From GCA-2861595 sp035525365 (GTDB lineage Bacteria; Actinomycetota; Acidimicrobiia; Acidimicrobiales; GCA-2861595): a stretch of DNA of 64,000 nucleotides. Below are positions 18,532 through 26,985 of the stretch, piece after piece. Each line of letters begins with the position of its first letter. Position 1 is the stretch's first letter. The notes below the pieces were generated by a model. The model worked only from the letters and a program-made list of their open reading frames with translations. It had not been told where the DNA came from and made no database searches. The stretch spans positions 1 through 64,000 of the forward strand of contig DATLEK010000018.1 in assembly GCA_035525365.1 (NCBI GenBank), given 5' to 3'. Made by a program: the position numbers and the translations under genes.

Positions 18532-18936
18532 TCAGTCGATGGTGCCGGGGGGAACGATCCACTCCGTGGTTTGGCCCGTGACTGACGCAATGTGGTCGAA
18601 GTCGGCGTCGTAGTGGAGCACCGTTCGATCCGTCGCCTCAGCCACGGCAGCAATCAACAGGTCAGGCACCTTCCTTCCCTTGAGCCCCTGAACGGCGAGC
18701 AGTCGCTGGACCTGGCGAGCCCGAACGAAGTGACGAGCATCGACGTCCATCAGCTCGAACGCCTCCAGGGCGCTCATCAAACCGTCCCACTCGTCGCCGT
18801 TGCGGGCCGAGAACCCGACCTCGAGGTCCGTCATCGCAGTACGGGCGAGGCCGGCGCCATCAAGTGCCTGGACCCGTTGGCGCACAGCAGGAACGCGAAG
18901 CCGCGTCACGACGCTGGTGTCAATGACGAAGCTCAT
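18532..18936 (-). CDS. vapC: VapC-type PIN-domain ribonuclease toxin
   Basis: 134 residues, normal length. Acidic PIN residues are at the N-terminus (FVIDTSVVTRL, Asp about 6), in the middle (AMTDLEVGFSAR, Glu about 39) and near the C-terminus (RKVPDLLIAAVAE, Asp about 91, and LHYDADFDHIA, Asp about 110). VapC toxins cleave tRNA or rRNA when freed from VapB. The ATG overlaps the vapB stop by 4 bp (ATGA), so translation is coupled. Looks intact. Confidence 0.9.
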   Translation of the reverse strand: MSFVIDTSVVTRLRVPAVRQRVQALDGAGLARTAMTDLEVGFSARNGDEWDGLMSALEAFELMDVDARHFVRARQVQRLLAVQGLKGRKVPDLLIAAVAEATDRTVLHYDADFDHIASVTGQTTEWIVPPGTID

Positions 18937-19127
18937 CGCCAGGCTGTGGAGCGGTCGTCGAGGTCGGCGTTGGACAAGACCTCAAGCGCTTGGTCCAGCT
19001 TGGCGTGGCGGGCTGCTGCTGTTCGCCGAAGAGCCTCGTTGACGGTGTCCTTGATGGTCCGCGTGCCCAGCTGCGCGCGCGCTGCACCCAGAGCCTCGTC
19101 GTCGACATCGATCAGTCGCTTCGTCAT
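18933..19127 (-). CDS. vapB: VapB-type antitoxin
   Basis: 64 residues from ATG 19127. The sequence MTKRLIDVDDEALGAARAQL then TRTIKDTVNEALRR is a typical VapB ribbon-helix-helix-like N-terminus, followed by a short toxin-binding tail. The start is supported by a perfect TATACT -10 element 7 bp upstream, implying a leaderless mRNA, and by an inverted repeat over the promoter that would be the VapBC operator. Longer upstream frame is rejected. Confidence 0.88.
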   Translation of the reverse strand: MTKRLIDVDDEALGAARAQLGTRTIKDTVNEALRRTAAARHAKLDQALEVLSNADLDDRSTAWR

Positions 19128-19134
19128 CGCTTCA

Positions 19135-19161
19135 AGTATATACGCACGGAACCTCCGTATA
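19135..19161 (-). promoter_or_regulatory. vapBC promoter and inverted-repeat operator
   Basis: The -10 hexamer TATACT (19135-19140 on the minus strand) is 7 bp from the vapB ATG. An imperfect palindrome TATACGCACG...CCTCCGTATA spans 19139-19161 and overlaps the -10, the usual layout for autorepression by a VapBC complex. Read by eye. Confidence 0.6.
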
Positions 19162-19311
19162 CAGGCGACTCCGTCGTCGAGGACCTCGATGACGGTCCTC
19201 TCGGCACCGTCCGCGCCGGTCAGCGAGCCGTGAACGACGAGTGCCACTGGGTGCTCATAACCGACCTACTCGTTCTCATCTTCGTTCACAAAGGGAAGTT
19301 GGGCGTCGGTA

Positions 19312-21039
19312 TCAGCGCCGGCGCCTCGCCGCAGCCGGTTGCTTGCGGCTCGGGAAGCTAGGACCGGGTCCGTAGGTGACGCGCGGTCCTCGTTCGTGGG
19401 CGGAGGTCTTGACGAGGATTGACCGCTCGACCATGTCGCTGAGGATCCTCGACGCTCGCTCCACCTTGACGTCGAATAGCGCTTGAACAACACCGTTGGT
19501 GATCTGGCCAAGCTCGATGACGGTGGCAACGATCTTGCGATCGATCTCGTCGCCGGTGCGACGGTAATAGGTCACCGCGGTGCCGAGCTCTTTGAGCACG
19601 TGCTCGCGGAACCGATATGCGGGGTGACGGCGTCGCGTCGTCTGCCGGGTTGGCTCGAGCATGGCTACGTCATCGGCCGCCAGCGACCGGAGGACCGCTT
19701 CGACCTCGTCGGTCGGCTTCTGGAGCACGTGCTCGAGACTGGCGGCGGCCACCGTCCGTTGCGAAAGGAGCGTGAACAGGACCAGCATCGCGTCAACGTC
19801 GTCGGCCGCGATCTCGGGCAACGTTGCGACATACCGGGCAAGTGGCTTGTTGGGCGCGCCGCCCGAGAGCGCCACTCGCACGTAGTCGGACTCGGTGATC
19901 TTGGGGGGCTCGTGGCCGCTACGAATCATGTCCCGGTACATGCGATCGATCCCGACGCCTGCTTGCTCGGCGAGACCGAGCTTGCGGATCACCTCGGTCA
20001 GTAGCCGGTTCCGAGGCTTCGACGGATGGGCGAGGATGTTCTCCACCGTCACACCCGACACCAAGGGGCCAGGCGAGTCCACGACGAGCCGCGTGGGCGC
20101 GTGCTCGACCGAGATCGGGTCATGCAATCGCCAATCGCGGTGGGCCACCGCGTTCGCGAGCGCCTCGCGGACCGGGCCCTCCGGTAGGTCGGCCAGATGC
20201 ACCTGTTGCCCCGAAGGCAAGGAGACGGGCGTGCGGTCGATCCGCGCCGCGATCAACTCAAGTACCCGCTGGAAGCCGAGTAGCAACGGGCGGCCGAATC
20301 GCTGGATGTCGGCCGGCTCGCCTCCCGCACTCCGTCGATGCTGGTACATGAGGAGATCAGGGCCGGGTCCTTCGCAGAACAGAAGGTCTCCCGCCCGAAG
20401 CAGCTCGCCGTCGCTCGTTGCGACACCCAACGTTCGGAGAAGGTCCGCGTCGCTCAGTCCTCCGTAGGCCTGCCGCTGTGGGTCCGGATGGGTCCGCAGC
20501 ATCTGCCGGGCCGCCGCCAGCGCGAGGGGGGAGACATCCGCGGTTGCCCGGCCCGCGGGCTCCGCCGACCAGTCGACCCCTCGGCGTTCTTCGATAAGCC
20601 TGGCCTGCTCCGAGGCCGACATCGGCTCACATGACTTTCCGACCCGGTGGCTCGCTCGCCCACCAACCGAGTGGACCTCGAGACCCTCGGGGACGACGAG
20701 TACGACGAGATCGCTCTCGCCGGCTCGGACGGTCTGGGCCGTGACGGTGACGCTCGGATTGGTCAGCTCCCAGATCCTGCGCCGGAGCGCCTCCGCCTCG
20801 AACCCACACCCAATGAACGCGTCCTGGCCAGACCGCTTGTCATCGACACCGACGACGACAGCCCCACCACGGGCGTTGGCGAAACAGGCCACTGCCTCGG
20901 CCAGGTCGCGAGCGGTGTCCTCGAACGAAGCCTTTGCCCGTTTGAAGTCGAGCGTCACTGACTCAAGGTCCGCGGCTCGCGTTCCGTGCAGGACAGCATC
21001 GATGGCCTCCTCGACCCCACCCGTTGCTCCGAGCTGCAT
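19312..21039 (-). CDS. AlbA_2 (Schlafen-like) domain regulator with GHKL ATPase-like and winged-helix parts
   Basis: 575 residues. The N-terminal third is an AlbA_2/Schlafen AlbA domain: ESVTLDFKRAKASFEDTARD, FANARGGAVVVGVDDK and FIGCGFEAEALRRRI. The middle (GPVREALANAVAHRDW, SPGPLVSGVT, NRLLTEVIRKLGLAEQAGVG) matches the HATPase_c_4 region found in so-called RecG-like regulators. The C-terminal part is helical and ends in winged-helix-like and basic sequence (AAARRRR). Such proteins are nucleic-acid-binding regulators often near mobile or defence genes; the reaction is unknown. A TAAAGT -10 lies 8 bp before the ATG, so the mRNA may be nearly leaderless. Confidence 0.85.
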   Translation of the reverse strand: MQLGATGGVEEAIDAVLHGTRAADLESVTLDFKRAKASFEDTARDLAEAVACFANARGGAVVVGVDDKRSGQDAFIGCGFEAEALRRRIWELTNPSVTVTAQTVRAGESDLVVLVVPEGLEVHSVGGRASHRVGKSCEPMSASEQARLIEERRGVDWSAEPAGRATADVSPLALAAARQMLRTHPDPQRQAYGGLSDADLLRTLGVATSDGELLRAGDLLFCEGPGPDLLMYQHRRSAGGEPADIQRFGRPLLLGFQRVLELIAARIDRTPVSLPSGQQVHLADLPEGPVREALANAVAHRDWRLHDPISVEHAPTRLVVDSPGPLVSGVTVENILAHPSKPRNRLLTEVIRKLGLAEQAGVGIDRMYRDMIRSGHEPPKITESDYVRVALSGGAPNKPLARYVATLPEIAADDVDAMLVLFTLLSQRTVAAASLEHVLQKPTDEVEAVLRSLAADDVAMLEPTRQTTRRRHPAYRFREHVLKELGTAVTYYRRTGDEIDRKIVATVIELGQITNGVVQALFDVKVERASRILSDMVERSILVKTSAHERGPRVTYGPGPSFPSRKQPAAARRRR

Positions 21040-21121
21040 AGCCGGCGACTTTACACGAGAGTTGCTCTGCTCTTCCTAGTGGAGGGCAGCACAAAACTTC
21101 GAGAAACTCCGGCCCGACCTG

Positions 21122-21195
21122 TCCACCTCCGAAGGCCGGCGAACACTCCGGCGTCACGGGTGTCCATGGATGACTTCGGCAAGGACCGGGACCTG
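21122..21195. repeat. Partial second copy of PIN-gene sequence (direct repeat of 18,025-18,098)
   Basis: The core CCGGCGAACACTCCGGCGTC occurs at about 18,037 and about 21,136, with weaker similarity continuing (tgtccay, gacttcggc, aggac). On the minus strand both encode RDAGVFAGLRR of a PIN toxin. The two copies bracket the antitoxin, VapBC and AlbA_2 genes, and each sits where a gene has been cut, so they mark recombination junctions. Confidence 0.65.
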
Positions 21196-21692
21196 CCCAG
21201 ATCCGAGACTGGATCGACGGTCTCAACCAGATCGGCGCGAGCGAACGGCCGTTGGAGGAACTGGCGACGGCTCACAACCGCTTCGAGCAGATCCACCCGT
21301 TCCTCGACGGCAACGGGCGAACGGGCCGGCTGCTGCTCAACCTCGTGCTGGTCCGGCTCGGGTACGCCCCGGCGATCATCTACAAGCGCGACCGAACGCG
21401 GTACCTGACGGCGTTGCAAGTCGCCGACGCCGGCGACCCCGGGCCCCTCGGCGAGATGCTGGCCCGGGCCGTGCTCGACAACCTGTACCGGTTCATCGTC
21501 CCCGCCGTTGCCGGCCCGAACCACCTGGTCCCACTCGCCGCCCTTTCGACTTCGGTGCTCACCGAAGGGTCGTTGCGGGTGGCGGCAAACAGGGGCCGCC
21601 TTCGTGCCCAGAAGGGTGCCGACGGCCAGTGGCGCAGCACCCGGGCATGGGTCAACGCCTACACGAAGTCGCGGCACAAGAGACGGCCCTGA
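21174..21692 (+). pseudogene. Fic domain protein, N-terminally truncated
   Basis: A frame open from 21,174 encodes QIRDWIDGLNQIGAS, then the Fic core AHNRFEQIHPFLDGNGRTGR, which is the complete HPFx(D/E)GNGRxxR AMP-transferase motif, then LLLNLVLVRLGYAPAIIYKR. The normal N-terminal 150-200 residues and any start are missing: a stop codon at 21,171 and the PIN-like repeat precede it. A TTG at 21,252 could start a 146-residue product but would leave out part of the fold. Read as a remnant of a family that uses ATP to AMPylate proteins. Confidence 0.75.
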
Positions 21693-21975
21693 CCCTTGTC
21701 GAGTTGGCAGGGGACCAACGATTAGGTGCATCCTGCGTGACACGAGAAACCAGCGAATGCGGTAGTGGTGGAGCTAGCCAAGCCCTTCTCGGTGATGGTC
21801 GACCTGCGGTACTTTACGCCGTTCACTAACTCCGCAGTGTCCTAGGAGGAAAGGTCGTCCGCTCCGCCACTTGCAGCATTCACGAACGGGTCGTGATCCT
21901 ATGCCGACATCCTACGACAGCGCCGGTTGGTCCAGATCGACATCGGGGAGCGGTCTGAAACGGTAGTCTGAGGCT
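21693..21975. promoter_or_regulatory. Intergenic region with leaderless-type promoter of the ATPase gene
   Basis: No gene seen. A TANNNT -10 (TAGTCT, 21964-21969) ends 6 bp before GTG 21976, so the ATPase mRNA is probably leaderless. The 65 bp before the gene recur, decayed, at 2594-2660. Confidence 0.5.
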
Positions 21976-23220
21976 GTGGCCAGAACGGGGTACACGCCGC
22001 GACTGGTTGATCAGCGCCTGAGTGAACTGCTCTCCGAGCTGCCGGCGCTGTTGGTGACAGGACCAAGGGCCACCGGCAAGACGACGACCGCTCGCCGCCT
22101 GGCTCGCACCGTCGTCCGCCTCGACCGTGAAGCAGAGGCGACGGCGTTCCGGGCCGACCCCGACGCCGCCCTGCGGTCCCTGCCCGAACCGGTGCTCCTG
22201 GACGAGTGGCAGGCGGTCCCGGGAGTCCTGGGCGCCGTCAAACGTGCGGTTGACGACGACTCTCGTCCCGGTCGGTTCCTGCTAACCGGCAGCGTGCGTG
22301 ACGACCTCGACGCGCCGATGTGGCCGGGCACCGGTCGTCTGGTGCGGCTGCGGATGTACGGGCTCACGGTCCGAGAGCTCAGAGGTGGACCGTTGGCGCC
22401 GACGTTTCTCGACAAGCTCGCCGCCGGCGACCCGCTCGCCATCCCCTTGCCCACCGACGTTCCCGACCTGCGCGGCTATGTGGAGCTCGCCCTCACCGGG
22501 GGCTATCCGGAGCCCGCCCTGCATCTGGGAAGCCGTGCTCGCCAGGCATGGCTGGACGGGTACCTCGACCAGCTCCTCACCCGTGACGCGCCGACAATCG
22601 GTGGAGGGCGGGACCCGATCAGGATGCGCCGCTACTTCGAGGCCCTGGCGCTCAACACCGCTGGTCTCGTGGAGGACAAGGCGCTCTACGACGCCGCCGG
22701 CATCGACCGCAGGACAGCGATGGCATACGAGCAAATTCTGTCCAACCTGTTCGTGTTGGACCGGGTCCCGGCCTGGAGGAGCAACCGCCTGTCGCGCCTC
22801 GTCAGGGGAACCAAGAGATATCTCGTCGATCCCTCCCTGGCCGGCGCCGCGTTGCGGCTGGACACCTCTGCCGTGCTACGCGACGGCGACCTCCTCGGCA
22901 GGGTCATCGACACCTTCGTGGCCGCCCAGATCCGGCCCGAGCTCGATCTCAGTCCCTCCAGGCCCCGGCTCTATCACCTGCGGGAGAAGGATGGTCGGCG
23001 GGAGATCGATCTGCTCGCTGAGATGACCGCGACCCAGGTTGTCGGCGTCGAGATCAAGGCCTCCGCCGCTCCGCGTACCGAAGACGGCCGTCACCTCACC
23101 TGGTTGCGCGACACCCTCGGCGACCGCTTCCTGGCCGGCGTCGTGCTGCACACAGGACCCGGTGTGTTCGCGCTGGGCGAACGGGTCCTCGCCGTTCCCA
23201 TCTGCGCCCTCTGGGGCTGA
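21976..23220 (+). CDS. DUF4143 family AAA-type ATPase
   Basis: 414 residues from GTG 21976. Walker A is GPRATGKTTTA at about residues 29-39, Walker B is PVLLDEWQAVP near 75, and sensor-like FLLTGSVRDD follows. The C-terminal DUF4143 part holds EIDLLAE and VGVEIKAS, the D/E-x-K pattern of a restriction-endonuclease-like fold. These P-loop proteins are common in bacteria, often next to toxin-antitoxin genes, and their role is unknown. The gene is intact, but two further pieces of it lie at 2.6-3.0 kb and 26.99-27.05 kb. Start chosen because a TAGTCT -10 ends 6 bp before it and the AAA fold starts at once. Confidence 0.88.
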   Translation: MARTGYTPRLVDQRLSELLSELPALLVTGPRATGKTTTARRLARTVVRLDREAEATAFRADPDAALRSLPEPVLLDEWQAVPGVLGAVKRAVDDDSRPGRFLLTGSVRDDLDAPMWPGTGRLVRLRMYGLTVRELRGGPLAPTFLDKLAAGDPLAIPLPTDVPDLRGYVELALTGGYPEPALHLGSRARQAWLDGYLDQLLTRDAPTIGGGRDPIRMRRYFEALALNTAGLVEDKALYDAAGIDRRTAMAYEQILSNLFVLDRVPAWRSNRLSRLVRGTKRYLVDPSLAGAALRLDTSAVLRDGDLLGRVIDTFVAAQIRPELDLSPSRPRLYHLREKDGRREIDLLAEMTATQVVGVEIKASAAPRTEDGRHLTWLRDTLGDRFLAGVVLHTGPGVFALGERVLAVPICALWG

Positions 23221-23245
23221 CCGCAGTTCCTGCGCTTCTGGCGGT

Positions 23246-23257
23246 GGGTAGCTACCC
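23246..23257. terminator. Possible hairpin terminator between convergent genes
   Basis: GGGTAGCTACCC is a perfect 12-bp palindrome, extendable by two pairs, in the 47 bp between the ATPase stop and the PRTase stop. There is no T-tract, so termination is only suggested by position. Confidence 0.35.
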
Positions 23258-23267
23258 GCAGATGAGA

Positions 23268-23858
23268 TTAGCCAGTTGCCGAAGTAACTCGTGACTCATC
23301 TCCCACCGGCTCGATGTCGAGGTCTTCGTAGGTAACCAAGGGCTCATAGCGGATGCCTAATTCGCGGAAAACGAGTCGTCCGAACGGCCCGCGGTCAACG
23401 AGGCTGACGGCCGCTACAACGGGCGCGCCGGTCTTGTTGATTTCGCCGAGCGCGTCAGCGATTGAGTCACCACGGGTAACGACATCGTCCACCAGGAGGA
23501 CCCGCTTGCCAGCGCCAAGCACGGCGCCCTCGATGCGCTTCTTCGTCCCGCGCTCCTTGGCTTCTTTCCGGACGGAGAACCACTCGACGTCAGCCAAGAT
23601 GGCGACGCCATGCGCGATTTGATCGGCGCCCATGGTGAGGCCCCCAACTGCGTCGAACTCGACGTCCATCTCTTTGACGACCTCGATCACAGCCCTGCTC
23701 GCGAGTTCCAGGTGCGAACCTCGCGCCAACGCCAGCTTCGTGTCGATGAAGTGACGACTCAGGTCGCCGGAAGCGAGTTGGACGGGCGGATCTTGATGCG
23801 TCAGTCCGAGATTGCGGACGATCGCGATGAGCTCCGTTCGCAACTTGGACAAAGGCAT
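23268..23858 (-). CDS. Orotate phosphoribosyltransferase-like PRTase
   Basis: 196 residues from ATG 23858 (Met at 23942 would add 28 residues that look non-coding). QLASGDLSRHFIDTKLAL near residues 20-40 is the OPRT substrate block and KRVLLVDDVVTRGDS near 125 is the PRPP-binding motif. OPRT makes orotidine 5'-monophosphate from orotate and PRPP. It may be pyrE, or a PRTase recruited by a mobile region, since no other pyrimidine gene is nearby and it stands among toxin-antitoxin modules. Family is firm, exact substrate is not. Confidence 0.8.
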   Translation of the reverse strand: MPLSKLRTELIAIVRNLGLTHQDPPVQLASGDLSRHFIDTKLALARGSHLELASRAVIEVVKEMDVEFDAVGGLTMGADQIAHGVAILADVEWFSVRKEAKERGTKKRIEGAVLGAGKRVLLVDDVVTRGDSIADALGEINKTGAPVVAAVSLVDRGPFGRLVFRELGIRYEPLVTYEDLDIEPVGDESRVTSATG

Positions 23859-23999
23859 GGGCTCCAATCGTGGTCTTGGGACGCGCCGAAGGCGCCATCG
23901 TGCCACGCCCGCTTCCCCCTTTACAAGAACGCCGTTGTTCATCGGAGTCAATCCTGCCATCCTCCGGGCGCTAATCGAGGGATGTTGCCCGGGGCAATC

Positions 24000-24593
24000 G
24001 CACCGCCGGCCAGGTCGCCCACCGCCACGATGAAGATCGATCGCTTGCTCCGACCCCGCACCGGCACCTCCGAGCAGCTGCCCTGCTCGCACGCCCACAC
24101 GGGTGTCTAGTCGACACAGGCGTGTCCCCAAACCCCGGCTGGTGGTCAGGGCCGAAACCTCCGCCTGGAGCTACAGGACGTGGAACGCCACACCGTCTGC
24201 CTCGGCGGCCGCTTGAAGGTTCGGTCCGACGTCGTTGTGTGACACGGCGATGGTTTGGCCGAGCCGGTGGGCGGCGGCAAGCGCCTCGACCATGGCCGCC
24301 GACAATGACCGCCCCCCAGCGCGGTGGCGAGTCTGCAGGAGCGCCATCGGCCAGGCCATGTCTCGGAGGCTCAGGACCTCGATGGAGGCGGGCAGGGCGA
24401 CGAGTTGTTCCCGAAAGAGCGCCTGCATGTTCTCCGGCAGTGAGGCGACCGGACCCGACAGCTTGCCGACGACGGTGGGATTGGCAAAAGATGAGCACAG
24501 CCGGAACAACCACAGGCCCGTGGTCGCGACGCCGTCTGGCGTGAGTCCATCGAGGGTCTCATCGCGGTGACCGACGAGGATGTCGCGCAGTAG
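24000..24593. repeat. Direct repeat, copy 1 (matches 27,333-27,923)
   Basis: About 590 bp, near-identical over the last 420 bp and weaker over the first 170. It spans the 3' tail of a PIN gene remnant, an intergenic piece and most of a PIN-like toxin gene. Similarity begins with GCACCGCCGGCCAGG and ends abruptly after ATGTCGCGCAGTAG, where copy 2 continues into the toxin start. Confidence 0.85.
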
Positions 24594-24620
24594 CGGGGGT
24601 ATTTCCCGACTCGCCGAGGA
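24171..24620 (-). pseudogene. PIN-like toxin, start lost by duplication breakpoint
   Basis: The C-terminal 135 or so residues are nearly identical to the intact toxin at 27,501-27,950 (shared blocks LCSSFANPTVVGKLSGPVAS and GRSLSAAMVEALAAAHRLGQ). Its first codons are replaced by unrelated sequence at 24,594, no start or antitoxin is left, and an in-frame TGA lies just upstream. Dead copy. Confidence 0.75.
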
Positions 24621-24738
24621 TCACGACAAGGGGTTTGCGCCAGGGCTTGCCTTTCACCACCTCCTCCTCCACGGCGAGCTTGTCGACGATAGCAATCCGT
24701 CTGACCTTTGGTCGTCGCCAGGTCGCCAGGGACGGGCC

Positions 24739-25800
24739 TCATCGATCGGGGTCCGCCTCAGTCCGACGCCACTTGGCGCTCCGGCCTGTTCCGTCGTTGG
24801 TGATGCGTCCCGCGCCCTTCAGATCGACGAGGACCAGCCGGATGGTGTTGTCGCTCACGCCGGGCAGTGCCTTGCGGATGTCGGCGATCGTGAACGTGTC
24901 GGCGGCATGGAGGAGGACGAAGTCGCGCACCCGGTCCTGCTTCGTACCTCCTGAGGTGCCCGCGGCGATCCGAGCTTCGAGGCGGTCGTACGCCTCGTGC
25001 AGTCGAGCGAGGAGGTAGCGGGCCCACGGCCAGAGATCGTGCTCGCCATCGTCGAACCATCCCGTCGTCGAGGCCGCCAGCGCGTCGTAGTAGCCGTCCT
25101 TCTCCTCGAAGATCAACAGCTCGACGCTCACGTAGCGACCGACCCCGTAGCCGGTGTGCTGGAGCAGGTAAGTCGTGACGAGCCGAGCAACTCGCCCGTT
25201 GCCGTCGGCGAACGGGTGGATGCAGAGGAAGTCGAGCACGAACGCGGCAGTGACGATGAGCGGATGATGCGCCCCTTCGGCGAGCTCGGCGGTGACGCGG
25301 GCGACGAGCTCCTCCATGTAGTACGGGGTCTCGCGAGCGCTGACCGGCTCGAACCGCACGGTCCTCGTACCGTCCTTGTTCCGCCCGACCACCAGGTTGT
25401 CGTCGGTCTTGAGGTAGCCCCCACGGCCTTCGGTGAACGAGAACAGCAGCCGGTGCAGGTGCAGTACGAGCCCGACGGCCAGCTTGCCTGGGTCTTCCTG
25501 GTTCAGGTAGTCGAGGGCGGCCCGGTAGCCGGCGAACTCGGCCTCGCTCCGGTTGCGGAACCGGTCAGGGGTTCCGGAGACGAGCCTTGGCACACGCCCT
25601 TGTTCGACGATCACGCCTTCGATGGCGCTCGAGGCGGTGATCGACTCGACGCGGGCCTGCTCCCGCAATGCCTCCAGGAGCTGGGGCAGTTGGTCGGCGT
25701 GGCGCGCCTCTGCCCCGGCTGCCTGGTCGATCCGGCGCAGAACCTGGACGACGTCCCCTGGCACCGGATCGAGCGTCTCGGCCCGCTGGAAGCTCCTCAT
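24739..25800 (-). CDS. Fic family protein, class II (AMP-transferase)
   Basis: 353 residues, full length. The N-terminal inhibitory helix reads ITASSAIEG (residues about 55-63), fitting the class II (S/T)xxxE(G/N) motif whose Glu blocks ATP. The Fic motif is HPFADGNGRVARL near 195. A C-terminal winged helix (FTIADIRKALPGVSDNTIRL) could bind DNA or target. Such proteins AMPylate, and sometimes deAMPylate, proteins; targets are unknown. A GAGG lies close to the ATG (25800) and a TAGGTT -10 lies 11 bp upstream. Convergent or divergent partners are broken modules, so it may stand alone. Confidence 0.9.
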   Translation of the reverse strand: MRSFQRAETLDPVPGDVVQVLRRIDQAAGAEARHADQLPQLLEALREQARVESITASSAIEGVIVEQGRVPRLVSGTPDRFRNRSEAEFAGYRAALDYLNQEDPGKLAVGLVLHLHRLLFSFTEGRGGYLKTDDNLVVGRNKDGTRTVRFEPVSARETPYYMEELVARVTAELAEGAHHPLIVTAAFVLDFLCIHPFADGNGRVARLVTTYLLQHTGYGVGRYVSVELLIFEEKDGYYDALAASTTGWFDDGEHDLWPWARYLLARLHEAYDRLEARIAAGTSGGTKQDRVRDFVLLHAADTFTIADIRKALPGVSDNTIRLVLVDLKGAGRITNDGTGRSAKWRRTEADPDR

Positions 25801-26255
25801 AGAACCTCACAAACCTACCAAGATGGTCCCTCATTGAGGTGTTTATCAGGTTCCCTGTCAGGAGCGGCTCGCCCACGAGGAACCGCTGCAGGGCACTCTC
25901 GAAATCGACCTGATGTCCGAGGCGCGACGAGATCCGCTCGCCTGATACCCAAGGACCACAGTCCGCCAGCTCCCCAAGTAGGTGCCGGCCCACCCTCGCG
26001 ACGATGGGTGTGCGATTCCGCGGAATCGCGAGGACAGTTCCCTAGCGGAGCCGGCGGCCACGTTCGTCCGCTGGCGCCGCCGTCACCTAAGGACCGGGCT
26101 TGATGGCAAGGCGAACCGGGTACCAAAATTACAAAAGGCATTGGCATCCTCCGCAGCATCCTGGGGCCCGCACTTCGGATACGCCTGGCCCGTCGGCACC
26201 GGCGCACAGGGTGACCGCTGACCATCCACAGTCAACGAAAGGAGGTGGGGTCACC
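25801..26255. other. Intergenic mosaic of duplicated fragments
   Basis: No intact gene. 25,932-26,033 is a 100-bp block repeated at 27,106-27,209 and contains palindrome copy 1. 26,053-26,100 repeats the start of the pseudo-protease gene (28,306-28,353) with its ATG changed to CTG. On the minus strand a piece encoding DFESALQRFLVGEPLLTGN and RDHLGRFVRFYEELP just before the Fic gene looks protein-like but has no start of its own. The end holds the SD of the next gene. Confidence 0.6.
25932..26033. repeat. 100-bp dispersed repeat with palindrome (copy 1)
   Basis: Shares TCCGCTCGCCTGATACC, AGGACCACAGTCC, GTAGGTGCCGGCCCACCC and the palindrome with 27,106-27,209. The palindrome GCGATTCCGCGGAATCGC (18 bp, perfect) is at 26,012-26,029. 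Confidence 0.8.
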
Positions 26256-26384
26256 ATGGCCATCATCCTGCGGGAAGGCTTCGAGTTGTCCGACGATGAC
26301 GAGGTCGTCATCCACATGGGGGCCGGGGCCCACACCGACGTGGTCCGCGCCCTCTGCGGAACTACCACGACTACGCCGGCATAG
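26256..26384 (+). CDS. Small protein of unknown function
   Basis: 42 residues, with a very strong SD (AAAGGAGG, 9 bp before ATG 26256). Acidic middle (FELSDDDEVVIHMGAG) and a Thr-rich end. I do not recognise it. It may be the first gene of a three-gene operon with the next two, or a truncated form of a longer protein, since it ends in low-complexity TTTTTPA. Confidence 0.5.
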   Translation: MAIILREGFELSDDDEVVIHMGAGAHTDVVRALCGTTTTTPA

Positions 26385-26407
26385 CCGGAAGGCCAGGCGC
26401 GTTCACC

Positions 26408-26725
26408 ATGTCGGTCTTCGCCGCCATCGGCGGCGTCTCGAAGGACGACATCCTCACCGCACTCCCGCACCACCGCTTCGGTGTCGCCACCTACGCCACC
26501 TTGGGGGACCTTGAGCTGTGGCCGACGACCATCACCGGGACAGCGATCCCGGAGCGGATCATGGCGGTGCACTTCGACATCGTGCTTGACCACGGCACCG
26601 TCACCATCCCCGCCGGCCGCCGCATTCCAGACCTCACCGACTCCGAGCTCGCCGAGCTGGCTGGATTGCTCCGGCCGGCCGTTGCGGCGATTCTCCCCCT
26701 GTTCGAGCCACGGGAGGAGAGGTAG
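26408..26725 (+). CDS. Small protein of unknown function
   Basis: 105 residues from ATG 26408, 23 bp after the previous stop. Sequence is mixed and soluble (SVFAAIGGVSKDDILTALPH, then DLTDSELAELAGLLRPAVAA at the C-terminus, an amphipathic helix). No family recognised. The stop is 1 bp before the next ATG, so the two genes are coupled. Confidence 0.6.
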   Translation: MSVFAAIGGVSKDDILTALPHHRFGVATYATLGDLELWPTTITGTAIPERIMAVHFDIVLDHGTVTIPAGRRIPDLTDSELAELAGLLRPAVAAILPLFEPREER

Positions 26726-26726
26726 C

Positions 26727-26960
26727 ATGGGCATCGGAGACACTCAGATCATGCGTACCGTGTTCGTCGACTACAACCGCGTCGGCTACGCCACCCGCTT
26801 CCGGACCCAGCTGTTCCGGTCCGAACGAGAGGGGCTGCTCCCCGGTGAGCAGGTTCTCGTCACCGGTGATGCCGTGCCCGACCGGGTAGCCCGCGTCATC
26901 GAAGTCGATGATACCGGGGCGCTGCTCGAGTTCGACCAGCCGCTCGCCAGCGCTAGCTGA
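26727..26960 (+). CDS. Small protein of unknown function
   Basis: 77 residues from ATG 26727 with SD GGGAGGAGAGG. The pattern RVGYATRFRTQLFRSEREGL, EQVLVTGDAVPDRVARVIEV and LLEFDQPL suggests a small beta-barrel, but no family is recognised. Third gene of the trio, which lies between duplicated junk on both sides and so looks like an inserted cassette. Confidence 0.6.
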   Translation: MGIGDTQIMRTVFVDYNRVGYATRFRTQLFRSEREGLLPGEQVLVTGDAVPDRVARVIEVDDTGALLEFDQPLASAS

Positions 26961-26985
26961 ACCCCGAACGAGCGGCCCGGACCGC

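Noticed and set aside
21051..21743. 230-residue minus-strand ORF
   Set aside because: Mostly antisense to the Fic fragment; only the piece encoding TRDAGVFAGLRR matches a known gene, and that is the repeat.
25565..25993. 143-codon minus ORF overlapping the Fic start
   Set aside because: The first part (DFESALQRFLVGEPLL) looks protein-like, but the rest is a shifted frame of the Fic gene. Noted only as possible debris.
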